DNA of 64,000 nt. Origin: Grammothele lineata (Eukaryota; Basidiomycota; Agaricomycetes; Polyporales; Polyporaceae). The stretch lies in the NCBI GenBank assembly GCA_002150815.3, contig NDFF03000150.1, positions 62,001-126,000 on the forward strand, written 5' to 3'. Under the pieces are notes generated by a model that worked only from the letters and a program-made list of their open reading frames with translations, had not been told where the DNA came from and did no database searches. This document shows positions 34,001 to 44,743 of this stretch, piece by piece. A program made the position numbers and the translations under genes. Each line of letters opens with the position of its first letter. Within the stretch, counting starts at the first letter, position 1.

Positions 34001-37000
34001 CGCAGGCCCCGAGGCGCGCCTGCTCATCGACGCCTCCCCGCTCGCGGCCGAGCTCGCGCAGAAGACGCTCGGGTGGCTGCAGGCGGACCCGCCCGCGGCG
34101 TACCACGAGATGGCGTTCGCGCTCGCGCGCATCCACGGCGAGTGCCACAACCTGCTGCAGTCGTTCGCGTACGACTGCAAGGTGCCCCAGGCGGCGATCC
34201 CGGCGCTCGGCACGGAGATCGACGTGACGGGCACGCGCGAGGGATGCTTCACGATCGACACGGCGCAGCAGGCGGTCGGGCCGATGTTCGATAGGCTGAG
34301 GGAGAGCTTGGGGAGGACGAAGAAGCGGGAGTTGGCGATCATCAAGGATAAGCGGCTCAAGGTCGTCTCGAGCATCGAGCGCTATATTGAGGTCAAGGCG
34401 CAGTACGACGTGCGCGTCGCGGCGGCGTTTGCTGCCGCGTTCGTTGCGTTCAGGGGCACGCCGGACAAGGTCAGCCCGATCGTCAAGGGCATCATGAATA
34501 GCATCAAGGTACGTATTGCAACGGCAGGTATTAGCTCAAGCTACGGCCTCGTTGACTACTACTTGACAACAGAACGAGGAGAACCTGTCTCTTCAGACGC
34601 ACTCCGCCGCAGCTGTCGCCGCGTTCGTCGAGTTCTGCGTGCAGCGCAACCTCGCGCAGCCGCCAGACAAGATCGTCAAGAACCTCTGCACGTTCCTCTG
34701 CCAAGACGTCGAGCAAACGCCGACGTTCCTGTACCACCGCAAGACGCTCAATGGTGTGCTCTCCTTCTCAAAGTCACCTGGGGGTGGTGCAGCGAACGGA
34801 AAGGACGCGGGAGACAAGCGTCAGAAAGCCGCGGAGGACCCGGCGAAGGCGCGTCTGTCACGTCGCGGTGCGCGGCTCGCGTTCGAGAAGCTCTCGGTCA
34901 AGTTCGGACCGAAACTGCTTGAGTCCGTCCCGAAGATGTGGCAGGCTATGGCAGGTGGACTGCTCAGCGCGTGCTCGACAGGTTCGTGTATTTTCGCACC
35001 TCTGCGGGAGGGGGATGTTTGTGTGTGCTAACAGCTTCCGGCCGTCAGATTCTGTGGAGAAGATGGACGAGCAGATCGAAAAGCGCTTCGGGCAGGACGT
35101 GATCGACTCACTGAGCGTGCTCGAGGCAGTCATTCCAACGTTCGACACGGAGCTCTCGCAGAAGTTCATCGAGCTCTTCCCGCACGTTGCGCTCGCGCTG
35201 CGGAGCCGCTTTGCGATCGTACGCCAGTCCGCGGCGCGCTGCTTCGCGACCGTCTGCGATGCGCTCACCGGGGACGCGATGCGCTACGTGATCGAGACCG
35301 TCGTTCCCTACCTGGGAGACGCTGCTGTGCTTGCTAACCGGCAGGGCGCAATCGAGCTGATTTATCGTAAGCGGTATTTCGACCCAAGACCTGCGTATCT
35401 TCTGACGTGTTTTCTAGACATTGTGCAGAAGTTGGACATTAAGGCGCTTCCCTACGTCATCTTCATGGTCGTCCCTGTCCTCGGCCGCATGAGCGACCCA
35501 GACGACGATGTTCGTGCGACAGCGACGAACACGTTCGCTTCGCTTGTCAAGATGGTGCCTCTCGAAGCGGGTCTTCCCGATCCTCCCAACTTCCCTGAGG
35601 ATCTGCTCAAGCGACGAGAGGAAGAGCGGCAGTTCCTCATGCAACTCCTTGACGGTAGCAAGGTCGAGCAGTACAAGATCCCTGTCACGATCCAGGCGGA
35701 GCTGCGGAAGTATCAGCAGGAGGGTGTCAACTGGCTTGCGTTCCTTGCGAAGTACCAGCTTCACGGCATTCTCTGCGATGGTACGTCCTTCTCGTCGACG
35801 TCTTCTTCCCACAATGAGTAAACATGTTCGCAGACATGGGTCTTGGAAAGACGCTACAGTCGATATGCATCCTCGCTAGCAAGCATCATGAGCGAGCTCA
35901 GAAATACAAGGAGACGAAGTCACCTGACACGAAGCACCTTCCTTCACTGATTGTCTGTCCGCCCACGCTTACCGGCCATTGGTACTACGAGATCCTCAAG
36001 TACACGGAGAACCTCAAGCCCGTCCTCTACACCGGGAACTCTCGCGAGCGGAACAAGCTCCTGCCGAAGTTGAAGATGTATGACGTCGTGGTTACCTCGT
36101 ATGAGGTCGTCCGGAACGACATTACACACCTGCAAGACATGCACTGGCACTACTGCATTCTCGACGAGGGCCACATCATCAAGAATGCGAAGACGAAGCT
36201 GACCAAGGCCGTGAAGCAGGTCAAGGCGGTCCACCGGCTCATCCTTTCCGGTACACCCATTCAGAACAACGTTCTCGAGCTGTGGAGCCTGTTCGACTTC
36301 CTGATGCCCGGCTTCCTCGGCACTGAGTCGTCCTTCAACGAGCGTTTCAGCAAGCCGATTTTGTCTAACCGGGACGGCAAGGCGAAGACCGGCGAGGCTG
36401 GTAAGTAGTGCTTTTAGCGTGTCCCTTCCCGATGAAATTCTCACATACGCCGTGTTCAGCTGCATTGGCTCTGGAAGCACTCCACAAGCAAGTGCTGCCG
36501 TTCCTGCTCCGACGACTCAAGGAGGACGTGCTGAACGATCTACCGCCGAAGATCATTCAGGACTACTACTGCGAGCTGTCCGAACTCCAGAAGTTCCTGT
36601 ACGACGACTTCTCCAAGTCGCGCGCGAAGATGGAAGCTGAGGACGTTGTGCGGTCGAGCAAAGAGAAGGACGGCGAGCAGCAGCACGTCTTCCAGTCCCT
36701 TCAGTACCTCCGGAAGCTGTGCAACCACCCTGCGCTTGTTCTCAAGCGCGACAAAGAGGCGATCAAGGACGCACTTCAAAAGTCCGGCGCCGGTTCTCCC
36801 ACGGGCGACCTTACCGACATCCAGCATGCTCCCAAGCTGCAGGCGCTCCGGTATGTGGTTTTAATTATACTCCTCTCTTCCCCGCTGAGTAAGTGCTCCA
36901 CAGCCAACTACTGCTCGACTGTGGCATCGGCCTTGCGCCGGGTGCGACGGGCGACGCGACAAAGTCGGAGCTCGTCGACGCCGAGGAGACGGGCACGGGC

Positions 37001-37716
37001 GCGTTCTCGCAGCACCGGGTGCTCATCTTCTGCCAGATGAAGCAGATGCTGGACATCATTGAGACGGACCTCTTCAAGCAGCACATGCCGTCCGTGACGT
37101 ACATGCGCCTTGACGGCACCACGGACGCGAACAAGCGGCACGCGGTCGTGCAGACGTTCAACGCGGACCCGAGTATCGATTGTCTCTTACTCACAACGCA
37201 CGTCGGCGGGCTCGGGCTGACCCTTACGGGCGCGGACACGGTCATCTTCGTGGAGCACGACTGGAACCCGATGAAGGACCTTCAGGCGATGGACCGAGCG
37301 CACCGTATTGGGCAGAAGAAGGTTGTGAACGTATACCGGCTCATCACCAAGGGCACGCTCGAGGAGAAGATCATGGGGTACGTCCTTCCACCACTCGCCT
37401 TTGTAATACGCGCTAACCATAGTTCCATCTACACAGTCTTCAGCGCTTCAAACTCAACATCGCCAACTCGGTTGTCACGCAGCAGAACTCAGGGCTCGCG
37501 TCGATGGACACAGACCTCGTGCTCGACCTCTTCAAACGCACGACCGAGGAAGAGGACGCCGCGGCCGCGGCCAAGAAGAAGGACAAGGACGGTGCGGGTG
37601 GCAGCGCGCCGTTCGGCCAACGAAACGTCCTCCGCGGGCTCGAGGACCTCCCTCCCGAAGAGGAGTACCAAGAGCTCGACCTCAAGAGCTTCATGGGCTC
37701 CATCGGCCGGCAGTAA
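31031..37716 (+). CDS. mot1: Mot1/BTAF1 TBP-associated Snf2-family ATPase
   Basis: ATPase that strips TBP from DNA and redistributes it among promoters. Start ATG 31031 (MTS) splices to RLDRLLLLLDTGSSASVRNT, the first HEAT repeat. HEAT-repeat exons run to about 35.7 kb (for example TWVWDGLVKLLEVDLFSAAW, ARWHHGAAMALRE-like blocks, RDDDVRSVAASCLLPVASYL). The Snf2 ATPase starts at LRKYQQEGVNWLAFLAKYQL, with motif I DMGLGKTLQSICILA, the Mot1-specific DEGH box DEGHIIKNAKTKLTKAVK, motif III SGTPIQNNVLELWSLFDF, and PPKIIQDYYCELSELQKFLY. The helicase C domain has RLDGTTDANKRHAVVQTFNA and the RAHRIGQKK block; the protein ends LDLKSFMGSIGRQ, stop 37714-37716. At least fifteen introns, all consistent with one continuous gene of roughly 1,900 residues, normal for the family. 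Confidence 0.95.
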
Positions 37717-38406
37717 GTGTGCGGCATGCCGCCTCCTGCCGCCAGCGCCACCCATCGCGGCTCGCCTGCCGCGTTCCGCATTCGTCATACCGCCCCGCTC
37801 CCTGCCCGCCCGCTCGTTTCCTCCCTCCCACGATACCCCTCGACCGGGTCCGGGGACGAGGCTCCGCACGCGCATCGTATCTTATTCATCCTCCTCTTCG
37901 TTTTTGTCGCAACGCTTTCGGACCCTGTCTGCCTCTCTCCCACTCATCTCATGTCATCCCATTCCGTCGCGCAAGACCAGATTTCATCGCCTCACTCAGT
38001 TCGCCCTCGCGCACGCTTCTCGGATCCGTAGATCAACTGGTAGAACAATTGTATTTCTGTAGCTGTACACGCCGAATAGTTGTATAATACAGTATAATTC
38101 AAACCCTCATCCGCGTTACCGTTCGGGTGGTGACTTTCCCCACGGTGTTGAGAAGGTATGACGTGCTGATTCCAAGGTCCTGGTAAGTACACGGAAAGGA
38201 GGTAGGAAGCCTTGGGAAACTGGATCGTGACCCCGGGGGCCTGAGGCAAGAACACACCAAGTACAACTACAGACAGGTCGGGTTTATGGGGTAACCAACA
38301 CGAGACAAGAGCAATTTAACGTAAACACACGGAGATCCTAAACTCCAATACCAACTGTCCGTAACCCAAAGCGCAACACAACAGATAACCATCCGTACAC
38401 GTACGG
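37717..38406. other. Convergent intergenic region
   Basis: 690 bases between the mot1 stop and the stop of the mucin-like gene. T-rich towards 37900-38090, consistent with 3' UTRs and polyadenylation. No gene is seen. Confidence 0.45.
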
Positions 38407-39258
38407 CTAGAAGAGGTAGTACGGCCCACCCGGCCGCCGGCTGCGCGACCTCCTCAAGAAGCGCTCCTTCCAATAGTGCGGGAACGTGAACACAAGGATG
38501 AGGAGCACGACCGCAACCACCACCCCCGCCACCACCCCGCCCAGCACCCCCGGCGCAAGCTGCTTCTGTGGGGGGCTCCCCGCCGTGGAGTCCGCGCTCG
38601 CGCCCGTGCTCCCTACCCCTACCCCTCCGGTGCTCGTGCTCCCAGCCGCGGACGTCGCCCCTGAAGAAGAGACACTGGGGAGGCAGGAGGTGTCGTTCCC
38701 CGCCTGCACCATGAACGGCGCGGACGTCGCGAGCGCGGTGCCCCCAGGCACAGCGACAGCGACGGCGACGTATGTGCCGGGCGGGACGTCGACTGCGCTC
38801 CAGGCGAAGGAGCCTGCGCTGACGGGGACGGAGGAGGCGACGGCGCGGGTGACGAGCGCGGCGGGGGGCGGGGAGGAGGGTCCGGAACCTTGGGAGGGGA
38901 ACTGGGCGCGGTCGTTGGTTACGGTGAGGGAGAGGGTGGAGTTGCCGGAGGAGGAGGAAGAGGAGCCGGAGGAGGAGGGGAGGGACCAGCGGAACTGTGC
39001 GGACGTGCAAGTTGTCGCGTTGCTCGGCTGGGAGAACTGCATCACGGAAGAGGAGGACGAGGCAGGTGCTGCGGAGGAAGTGGAGGAGGTTGACGCAGCA
39101 GTGGACGAAGAAGGCGAAGCGACGTCGTCGTTGTCGTTGTCATCATCGTCATCGTCGGACGAGCCCGACGAGGACGACGTCGACCCGTCGTGCTTGGCAT
39201 ATGCGGCCTCGACGAGGAAGAAGAGCGCGCCGGCGCGGGTAAGCTCTGAAAGGCGCAT
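38407..39258 (-). CDS. Ser/Thr-rich single-pass membrane protein, mucin-like
   Basis: Intronless model of 283 residues. It opens with a signal peptide (MRLSELTRAGALFFLVEAAY) and a Ser/Asp-rich stretch (SSDDDDDDNDNDD), then a Ser/Thr linker. The ectodomain reads VMQFSQPSNATTCTSAQFRW ... TRAVASSVPVSAGSFAW ... VDVPPGTYVAVAVAVPGGTA and QAGNDTSCLPS, a beta-sandwich-like layout common in basidiomycete surface proteins. After another Ser/Gly linker comes one membrane helix (about residues 237-258, GGVVAGVVVAVVLLILVF) and a short basic tail (RRSRSRRPGG), stop 38407-38409. This suggests a type I plasma-membrane protein with O-glycosylated stalk. Start 39258 was chosen because it gives a clean signal peptide; the open frame runs further upstream. 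Function unknown. Confidence 0.75.
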   Translation of the reverse strand: MRLSELTRAGALFFLVEAAYAKHDGSTSSSSGSSDDDDDDNDNDDVASPSSSTAASTSSTSSAAPASSSSSVMQFSQPSNATTCTSAQFRWSLPSSSGSSSSSSGNSTLSLTVTNDRAQFPSQGSGPSSPPPAALVTRAVASSVPVSAGSFAWSAVDVPPGTYVAVAVAVPGGTALATSAPFMVQAGNDTSCLPSVSSSGATSAAGSTSTGGVGVGSTGASADSTAGSPPQKQLAPGVLGGVVAGVVVAVVLLILVFTFPHYWKERFLRRSRSRRPGGPYYLF

Positions 39259-40416
39259 GTTAGACGTAGGGCGGGCGGCGGTGCTTTGGAGAGCGGTAAA
39301 ATCTCCTGCAGCATCCATCAGCTCCTTCTCAACAATGCAGCTGAAAAAGTACATACCGTGTGGACAGACTGCACTTACAGAAGAGTCACTACAATCCACT
39401 GACGAGAAGGCAGAGCTAGAGCAGCAGGCGGGATGGGCACTGGCACCGACACTGGCTACAGTAGCAAGAAGCGAGGGGGGAAGAGACATACGACCCGGGA
39501 GCGGGTCCTGGAGCAACGTTATCATAAAAGAGGCCCCGCGGCGGGCCAGACGCGCAGGCCGCGCGCGAGAGCAAAATGACGGGTGTCAGCCCCGCGCGTA
39601 CCCACCCCCACCGACGACGAGGACCCGGAGCCACTGGTGGGACCCGGGTCCTGTAAGGGCCGCTGGCGAGGCGGCTATTGCAGCAGGCGGTCTGCTAACG
39701 CCACCGCTTCCCTCGTCCCGTCCGAGGCCCGGGGAGAGGCTCCTGGGTCCTCATAGCGTCGTGAGTTATTATTGTGGTGGAGGACGTCGCGCAGAGAGAG
39801 CATGACCCGCTACCCCGGCCGAGGACGAGAGAAGCCCCGAGGCGGGGCGCGTGCGGCGGGCCAGAAGCGGGACGAGGTCTATTCAGCCTGGATCGCCGGT
39901 GCGCGCGCACGCTGGCAGAGGCCTGCAGAGGATTCACAGGAGGCGGGGTGCGTGGGCGCGAGCCATTCAGATGTGTCAAGCGCAGGGATAGTGTGCGAGC
40001 CGCACCCACCCGCGCAGGCGCACCGGAACAACACCCGAGGGCGTGTAGTGTGTGGGCACAACGGGAGCCAGACGTTGTGTGGGAGAGGGAACAGGAGGGA
40101 GAGGTCGCCGGTGGACGGGAGACGGGACGAGTCTCACGGAAATTGCCGTACGGTCGTCCTCGGGCACGCGTGGCTGCGGAGAGCCTCGCGAGCATGATTG
40201 CGAAGGTACTTAGACTGTGCGCATATGAAGCATCGGATCGCTGTGTGAGGTGTGGGGAACTCACGCGCATTCTGCTCAGATGGTCGACCGAGCTCGACAG
40301 GCACTCGTGCGAAAGGGACTGATGAGCGGATTGACGCGCAGCACATGGCAGGGACCGACACGGTGAGGAATTACTGTACATTATCGTGCAACTGCTCTTC
40401 TCATCGCCAAACACGC
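39259..40416. other. Intergenic GC-rich region
   Basis: About 1.16 kb between two minus-strand genes. Two GC-rich words of the type GAGGC..GGCGGGCCAGA recur (about 39532 and 39838), and GGTCCT words recur nearby, but no ordered repeat or gene is evident. It includes the promoter of the mucin-like gene and the 3' flank of the ABM gene. Confidence 0.4.
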
Positions 40417-41285
40417 TCAGTACGCGGCCAGGGGAATGTGGACGAGCTCGACAGTCGCTACCTCACGGATCTTGGCAAGGAGGTCCATGATACCTGGCTC
40501 GGTCGTCACCAACGCCCAATGTGCCTGATCCAGCGCGAGCAGTCAGTATGCGTGTCGACTGGGTAAGAAACCTAGCGTGGCTAGACACATACGTCGACGC
40601 TCGCCCACCCGAGGAAGCCAGCGAGCACGTTCTCCTTCTCTACCGTGGGCCCCCAGACGGCGCCGAACACGCCAGCCTCCTTGGGTGCCGCGTTAGCACC
40701 CGTCACGAGCTGCTCAACGAGAGCTTGGAGCGTCGCCTTCGATTTGCCCTCCTGGAGAGTGAATGTCACGAGTTCCGTTACGGGCGCGGTCAATGCGGAT
40801 GTCGGGTCGCTTTGGGTCGCGACGTGGAACATCTTGATCCCGGAGAGGTCAAAGACAGACTGGATCTCCTTGTTCAATTTCGGATAGACCTCCTTGTCGT
40901 TCATGAGCTTGTGGTGGTGGGCAAGCGTCTCCCATTCTGCGTGAGGAACACGTAGCAGAACGCGCGAAGGCCGGCAGGAGGTCGCATGAGTTCTAGGTTC
41001 GGAGGAATGCAATCAAGCTTAACTGCGGCTCACCGACGAACATATAGGCGGTCGACTTGTCCTCGTGCTGGAGGCCGTAATGGTTCCTGCCGGTCGCGTT
41101 ATGTCAGAGGCCACGCGGCGCGGCGCGTGTTGTGTCAGAACAGCTGCTGAATGTACGCACTTGAGGTTTCCATCGCTAGCCTTGAGGATATCAGCGGCTC
41201 CCTTGACCGAGGACGGGTCGGAGGGATTCGCCTTGAACGCGTCTGTGGCGGGAGCGTAGACGACTTCGACCGTCGGGAAAGCCAT
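40417..41285 (-). CDS. Dimeric alpha/beta-barrel (ABM-like) protein
   Basis: Small soluble protein. Start MAFPTVEVVYAPATDAFKAN at 41285; exon 2 encodes HYGLQHEDKSTAYMFV; exon 3 begins EWETLAHHHKLMNDKEVYPK and continues VTELVTFTLQEGKSKATL, VEQLVTGANAAPKEAGVFGA and VLAGFLGWASVD. The last exon reads HWALVTTEPGIMDLLAKIRE and ends VHIPLAAY, stop 40417-40419. The duplicated beta-alpha-beta pattern with a central histidine cluster is that of ferredoxin-like ABM proteins, found as many paralogues in wood- and litter-decaying basidiomycetes. No catalytic role can be assigned. Three introns. A TATATAA box (reverse strand, 41390-41396) sits 105 bases upstream of the start, unusual in this window and suggesting inducible expression. 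Confidence 0.75.
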
Positions 41286-41928
41286 TTCGAAAGTCGCGGG
41301 AGGGAGTGGTCAGGAGACGGGTGAGAGGTGAGCCGGGAGGCCGATAGACTGATAAGGGCTTAAGTGAGAGTGTGGATGGCGAGTTAGGGTTATATACTCG
41401 CTCGCCGGCATGTCTGTGATCGAATCGCCGCGGAAGCACTATGCCGCATCCCGTGCTGACTAGTCACCTGCTCCTTCCTCCACGGCATAGACAGGGATTT
41501 AGGGCATGCTCGTGCAGTTACGCCTCCCAGTGCAGCCTCGGTCGGGGACATTGAGTAGGTGGAAGATGGGTAAGCAGAGCCAAGTAGTTGTAAGCGCAAG
41601 TTCTTTAGCCGAGCGGCGTAGTAGTAAGACGGAATCAATGCACATAAGCGCCCACACGCCGAGGATGATGTCACCATGTCAAATTTCCCCTTCGGAACGC
41701 TTCAACCGTGCCGTTTTCCTTACTGTATCCCATGGGCGTTCTGGTCTTGCTGCCCATTCACACCTCGCTAGTCGGAACACGCGATTCGTAAACCACATTA
41801 CAGGATAAGTATATTCTACATTTCCTCGTCTAAGCACTGGTCGCCCTAGCGTGGATAAGCAACGCACGATCAGGGCCCCACGCACCCATGAATCCGTCCA
41901 AACCCCGTCCGAATGGTCCCTAAATCGC
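41286..41928. other. Intergenic, ABM promoter and agmatinase 3' region
   Basis: About 640 bases. Apart from the TATA-type element for the ABM gene, nothing recognisable is seen. Confidence 0.45.
41390..41396 (-). promoter_or_regulatory. TATA box of the ABM-like gene
   Basis: TATATAA read on the minus strand, 105 bases upstream of the ABM start codon. Spacing allows a 5' UTR of about 70 bases. Confidence 0.6.
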
Positions 41929-43768
41929 TCACTCGACCAGGGGCGTCTTCGCCATCAGCGCGAGCATGTCCCACCCGATGTTCGCTGCCGCGATCGACGT
42001 GATCTCGTCTGAAGGGGGAAAACACCCTATCTCAGCGCCACGAACAACGGAGCCGCGGCCACAGGGGCCGGCCCGAGAGAGACGGAGAGGTTCGAGGCTC
42101 ACCTTGCGTATCGTAGTCGGGCGCGACCTCGACGATGTCCGCGCCGACGATCTTGAGGCCCTCGAGCGCCTGGAGGATCTTCTTGATTTCCTGTGTGCGC
42201 GCGGGCGCCGAGTGAGTGGCGGACGAGACGGGATGGGTGGGTAGAGAACTTACCCTTGTCGTGAAGCCGCCAATCTCCGGGCTATGAAGATGAATAGACG
42301 TTTAGCGGGGAAGCTCGTGGCGGCCTGCCCTGAGGGAATGTACTCACGTTCCTGTCCTAGAGAAGAAAACGGAGCAAGTCAGCAAGCGTGCGCAGCGCGA
42401 GGGAATACCAGTACTCACGCGGGCGCCATGCCGGGGTCGAGGACGTCGATGTCCAGCGTGACTGCGGAGCGCGGTCAGTCAGTTCGCATTCACACTCGTA
42501 CTCAGGAGACAGGCCCCGACGAAAATGCACGATGCTCACTGTAGACGGGGTTGTCGCCGACGGTGTGCTTGATCTTCTTCACAACACCCTCCCAGCCGAG
42601 GTCCTCCGCGTCCCACGCGTGCGAGATGACCCAGCCGAACGCGTAGTCGTCCTCATAGTCCTCCCAGCTGTTGATAGCGCCACGGATACCGACGTGCTGT
42701 GCGCGAGTGTGTCGTCAGAGAGGCCCATTACAGGGAGCGGACGCTGCGGGGGTACTTACAATGTTCGAGTTGTTGGGCGCGAGCAGGCCCTCTTGCCACG
42801 CGTAGTAGAAGTAGCTGCCGTGGCTAACGGGGATCTCCTCGCCCGGGAGCCATGGTCCGCCCGCCGCAGGCTTCGGCTTCCAAGTGTCTGCATTCGCACG
42901 CCCTCGTCAGTCGCCTTGTCCTCTTCCGACGCGCACAAACGACTCACCGAGGTGGCTGTCGAAGTGGATAACGCTCACGGGCCCGTACACGCTCGCGACG
43001 CCGCGGAGGAGGGGGAGCGTGATCGTGTGGTCGCCGCCGAGCGTGAGCACGCGCGGATGGAACTTGCCGTCCTTGGCGAGGCTCGTGCCCGCGTGCCCGC
43101 GCGTGCTCTCGCGCTGCACGAGCGCCGCGTTCGCGAGCTCGAGCTGCCGCAGCGCGACCTTGTTGTCCGTCAGGACCATCGCTTTGCGCGCGTCATATCG
43201 CGTTAGCTGCGATTTCCTGTGTCGAGAAGCAAGAAAGAGAGAGACGCACGGATGTCGCCGCAGTCGACGACGTCGAGATGGTCGCTCACGCGGATTTTGG
43301 CGGGGACGTTGATCCTCTCTATGCCGAGGCGGCGGGAGCCCTTGCGGATGCCGTTGGGCCCAAACCGCGCGCTGGACCCGAGTCTCAGTCAGCACGTCTC
43401 CCCGACACACGTCCTCTTCCCAGGACGACACAAGTATAGCCACCAGAAAAGCGCACTCACCCGGGCCGGAAGCTCGTCGCAGTATCAAACGGCGCGCCGA
43501 TGACCGCGACGTCGAAGCTCGCGCCGGCGTCCTCGCCGAAGCAGCGGAGCGGGGGCGCGCGCGCAAAAGTCGTGAGCCCGTTCCACGCGGAGCGCGTCCA
43601 CGCCTCGTTGGACATGTCCCCGCCGTACGCGGCGAAGAGCTCGGTGAAGTTGAGCGCGTCCGCGCCGGGGGAGGTCGCGATGCTCGCCGGGTACTGCACG
43701 CTCGCGAGCGCGGTGGGCGCTAGTAGCGCGGTCGTCACGGCGGCGGCGAGGCGGGGGGAGAAGACCAT
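41929..43768 (-). CDS. Secreted agmatinase/arginase-family ureohydrolase
   Basis: Mn-dependent ureohydrolase, most like agmatinase (agmatine to putrescine and urea). Start 43768 gives a clear signal peptide (MVFSPRLAAAVTTALLAPTA, cleavage near ALAS-V). The family order follows: DVAVIGAPFDTATSFRPG, ARFGPNGIRKGSRRLG, DCGDI, then LTLGGDHTITLPLLRG, VSVIHFDSHLD, NIHVGIRGA, LTLDIDVLDPGMAPA and TGTPEIGGFTTREIKKIL. The C terminus reads GADIVEVAPDYDTQ, ITSIAAANIGWDMLALMAK, ending PLVE, stop 41929-41931. The metal ligands GGDH, DSHLD and DIDVLD are all present, so activity is expected. Exported agmatinase-like proteins are known in fungi but their substrate is poorly defined. Many short introns. TATATAA box 108 bases upstream. 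Confidence 0.9.
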
Positions 43769-44743
43769 GATCGTGGTGCGGGGCTGCGTTCGAGCTGAGC
43801 TTCGTCGGGGCGAGGAGGGGGGAGAGGAGGTCGAGGAAACGGGGGCCGTCGCCGAACGCGTTGGTCGGCTGGGCTTTATATACTGCCTAGTAGACGCATG
43901 TTGTGGATGCGCTTGAGGTGGGCGATAACAGAGAGCTTTCGAAGACGGCTATCTCGTGGCACAGCCGCAGTGCGGGGAGAGGCACCCTCGGACCAGCGTC
44001 GGACGAGTCGGCGGCCTCCCAGAGGGGACGATAAGGACTGTTTGTACGGTGCACGTGAGGAAGAGCGATAAGTAACATAAGGAGGCTATTCAGTCGGGAC
44101 AACGGAATAGTCCTCTAACGTTTTACTTGACATAGAGATATGACCCTATCATATCTGTCGAAGAAAGAGCAAGATAAACCTGTGCGTGAGTCATGAATAT
44201 CATGATCGACGGCCGGCCGTTAGCATGTCGGCATCCGGTACGACTGAGGAGGTGTGTACCTGAGCTGTACCAAGCTGAACCCCCGAAACACTCAGAAGCC
44301 GCGATGTTTCTGTTGTTTGTGCATTGCGAGCGTCGAGGATGCAAAGTGCAAGTGCTGCAGTGTAAGCTACACGTACAGAAAAAGTGGAAGTTGTTCGGAC
44401 GGCAGGCGTCTGATACGCTCTCCTGCTTTCTACTCCTTACATACATGTCATAATGCTGGATGGGATCCTCGTACTTACCCCATGCATATCGAGTGTCAAC
44501 ATGGCAAGAGACCTGGAGATAAGTTCTCTATCAGTGTCACAAGTATCGACTCCGCCTCAGGCTCGGAGGACGTGGAAGCTAAGCGCTGAAGACCCCGGCC
44601 CGGCGCTTGCCGAGACGAACGCCGGGCCGCATGCGAAGGAGAGCGCTCACAATTGTGAACTCAAGTACGGTTTCGAGTTGTCGACATCCTCGACGCCGTC
44701 TCGATCGTCGGGCTGCACGGCGCACTCACGCATGACCCGCTGA
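43769..44743. other. Divergent intergenic region between agmatinase and pan2
   Basis: 975 bases between opposite starts. The left end holds a TATA box for the agmatinase gene. No TATATAA is seen next to pan2. Short open frames here have no recognisable content. Confidence 0.45.
43876..43882 (-). promoter_or_regulatory. TATA box of the agmatinase gene
   Basis: TATATAA on the minus strand, 108 bases upstream of the agmatinase start codon, nearly the same spacing as in the ABM gene. Confidence 0.6.

Noticed and set aside
38486..39805. A 439-codon open frame on the plus strand opposite the mucin-like gene
   Set aside because: It is a mirror frame of Ser/Thr codon-rich GC-rich DNA, full of Glu runs, with no domain. 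The minus frame has a signal peptide, an ordered ectodomain and a membrane helix.
39520..39880. Possible duplicated GC-rich block (GAGGC..GGCGGGCCAGA words)
   Set aside because: The shared words are short and embedded in generally GC-rich DNA, with no ordered alignment or inverted-repeat ends.
44193..44453. Small ORF of 86 codons upstream of pan2
   Set aside because: Cys-rich by chance, with no zinc-finger spacing, and it lies in a divergent promoter region.
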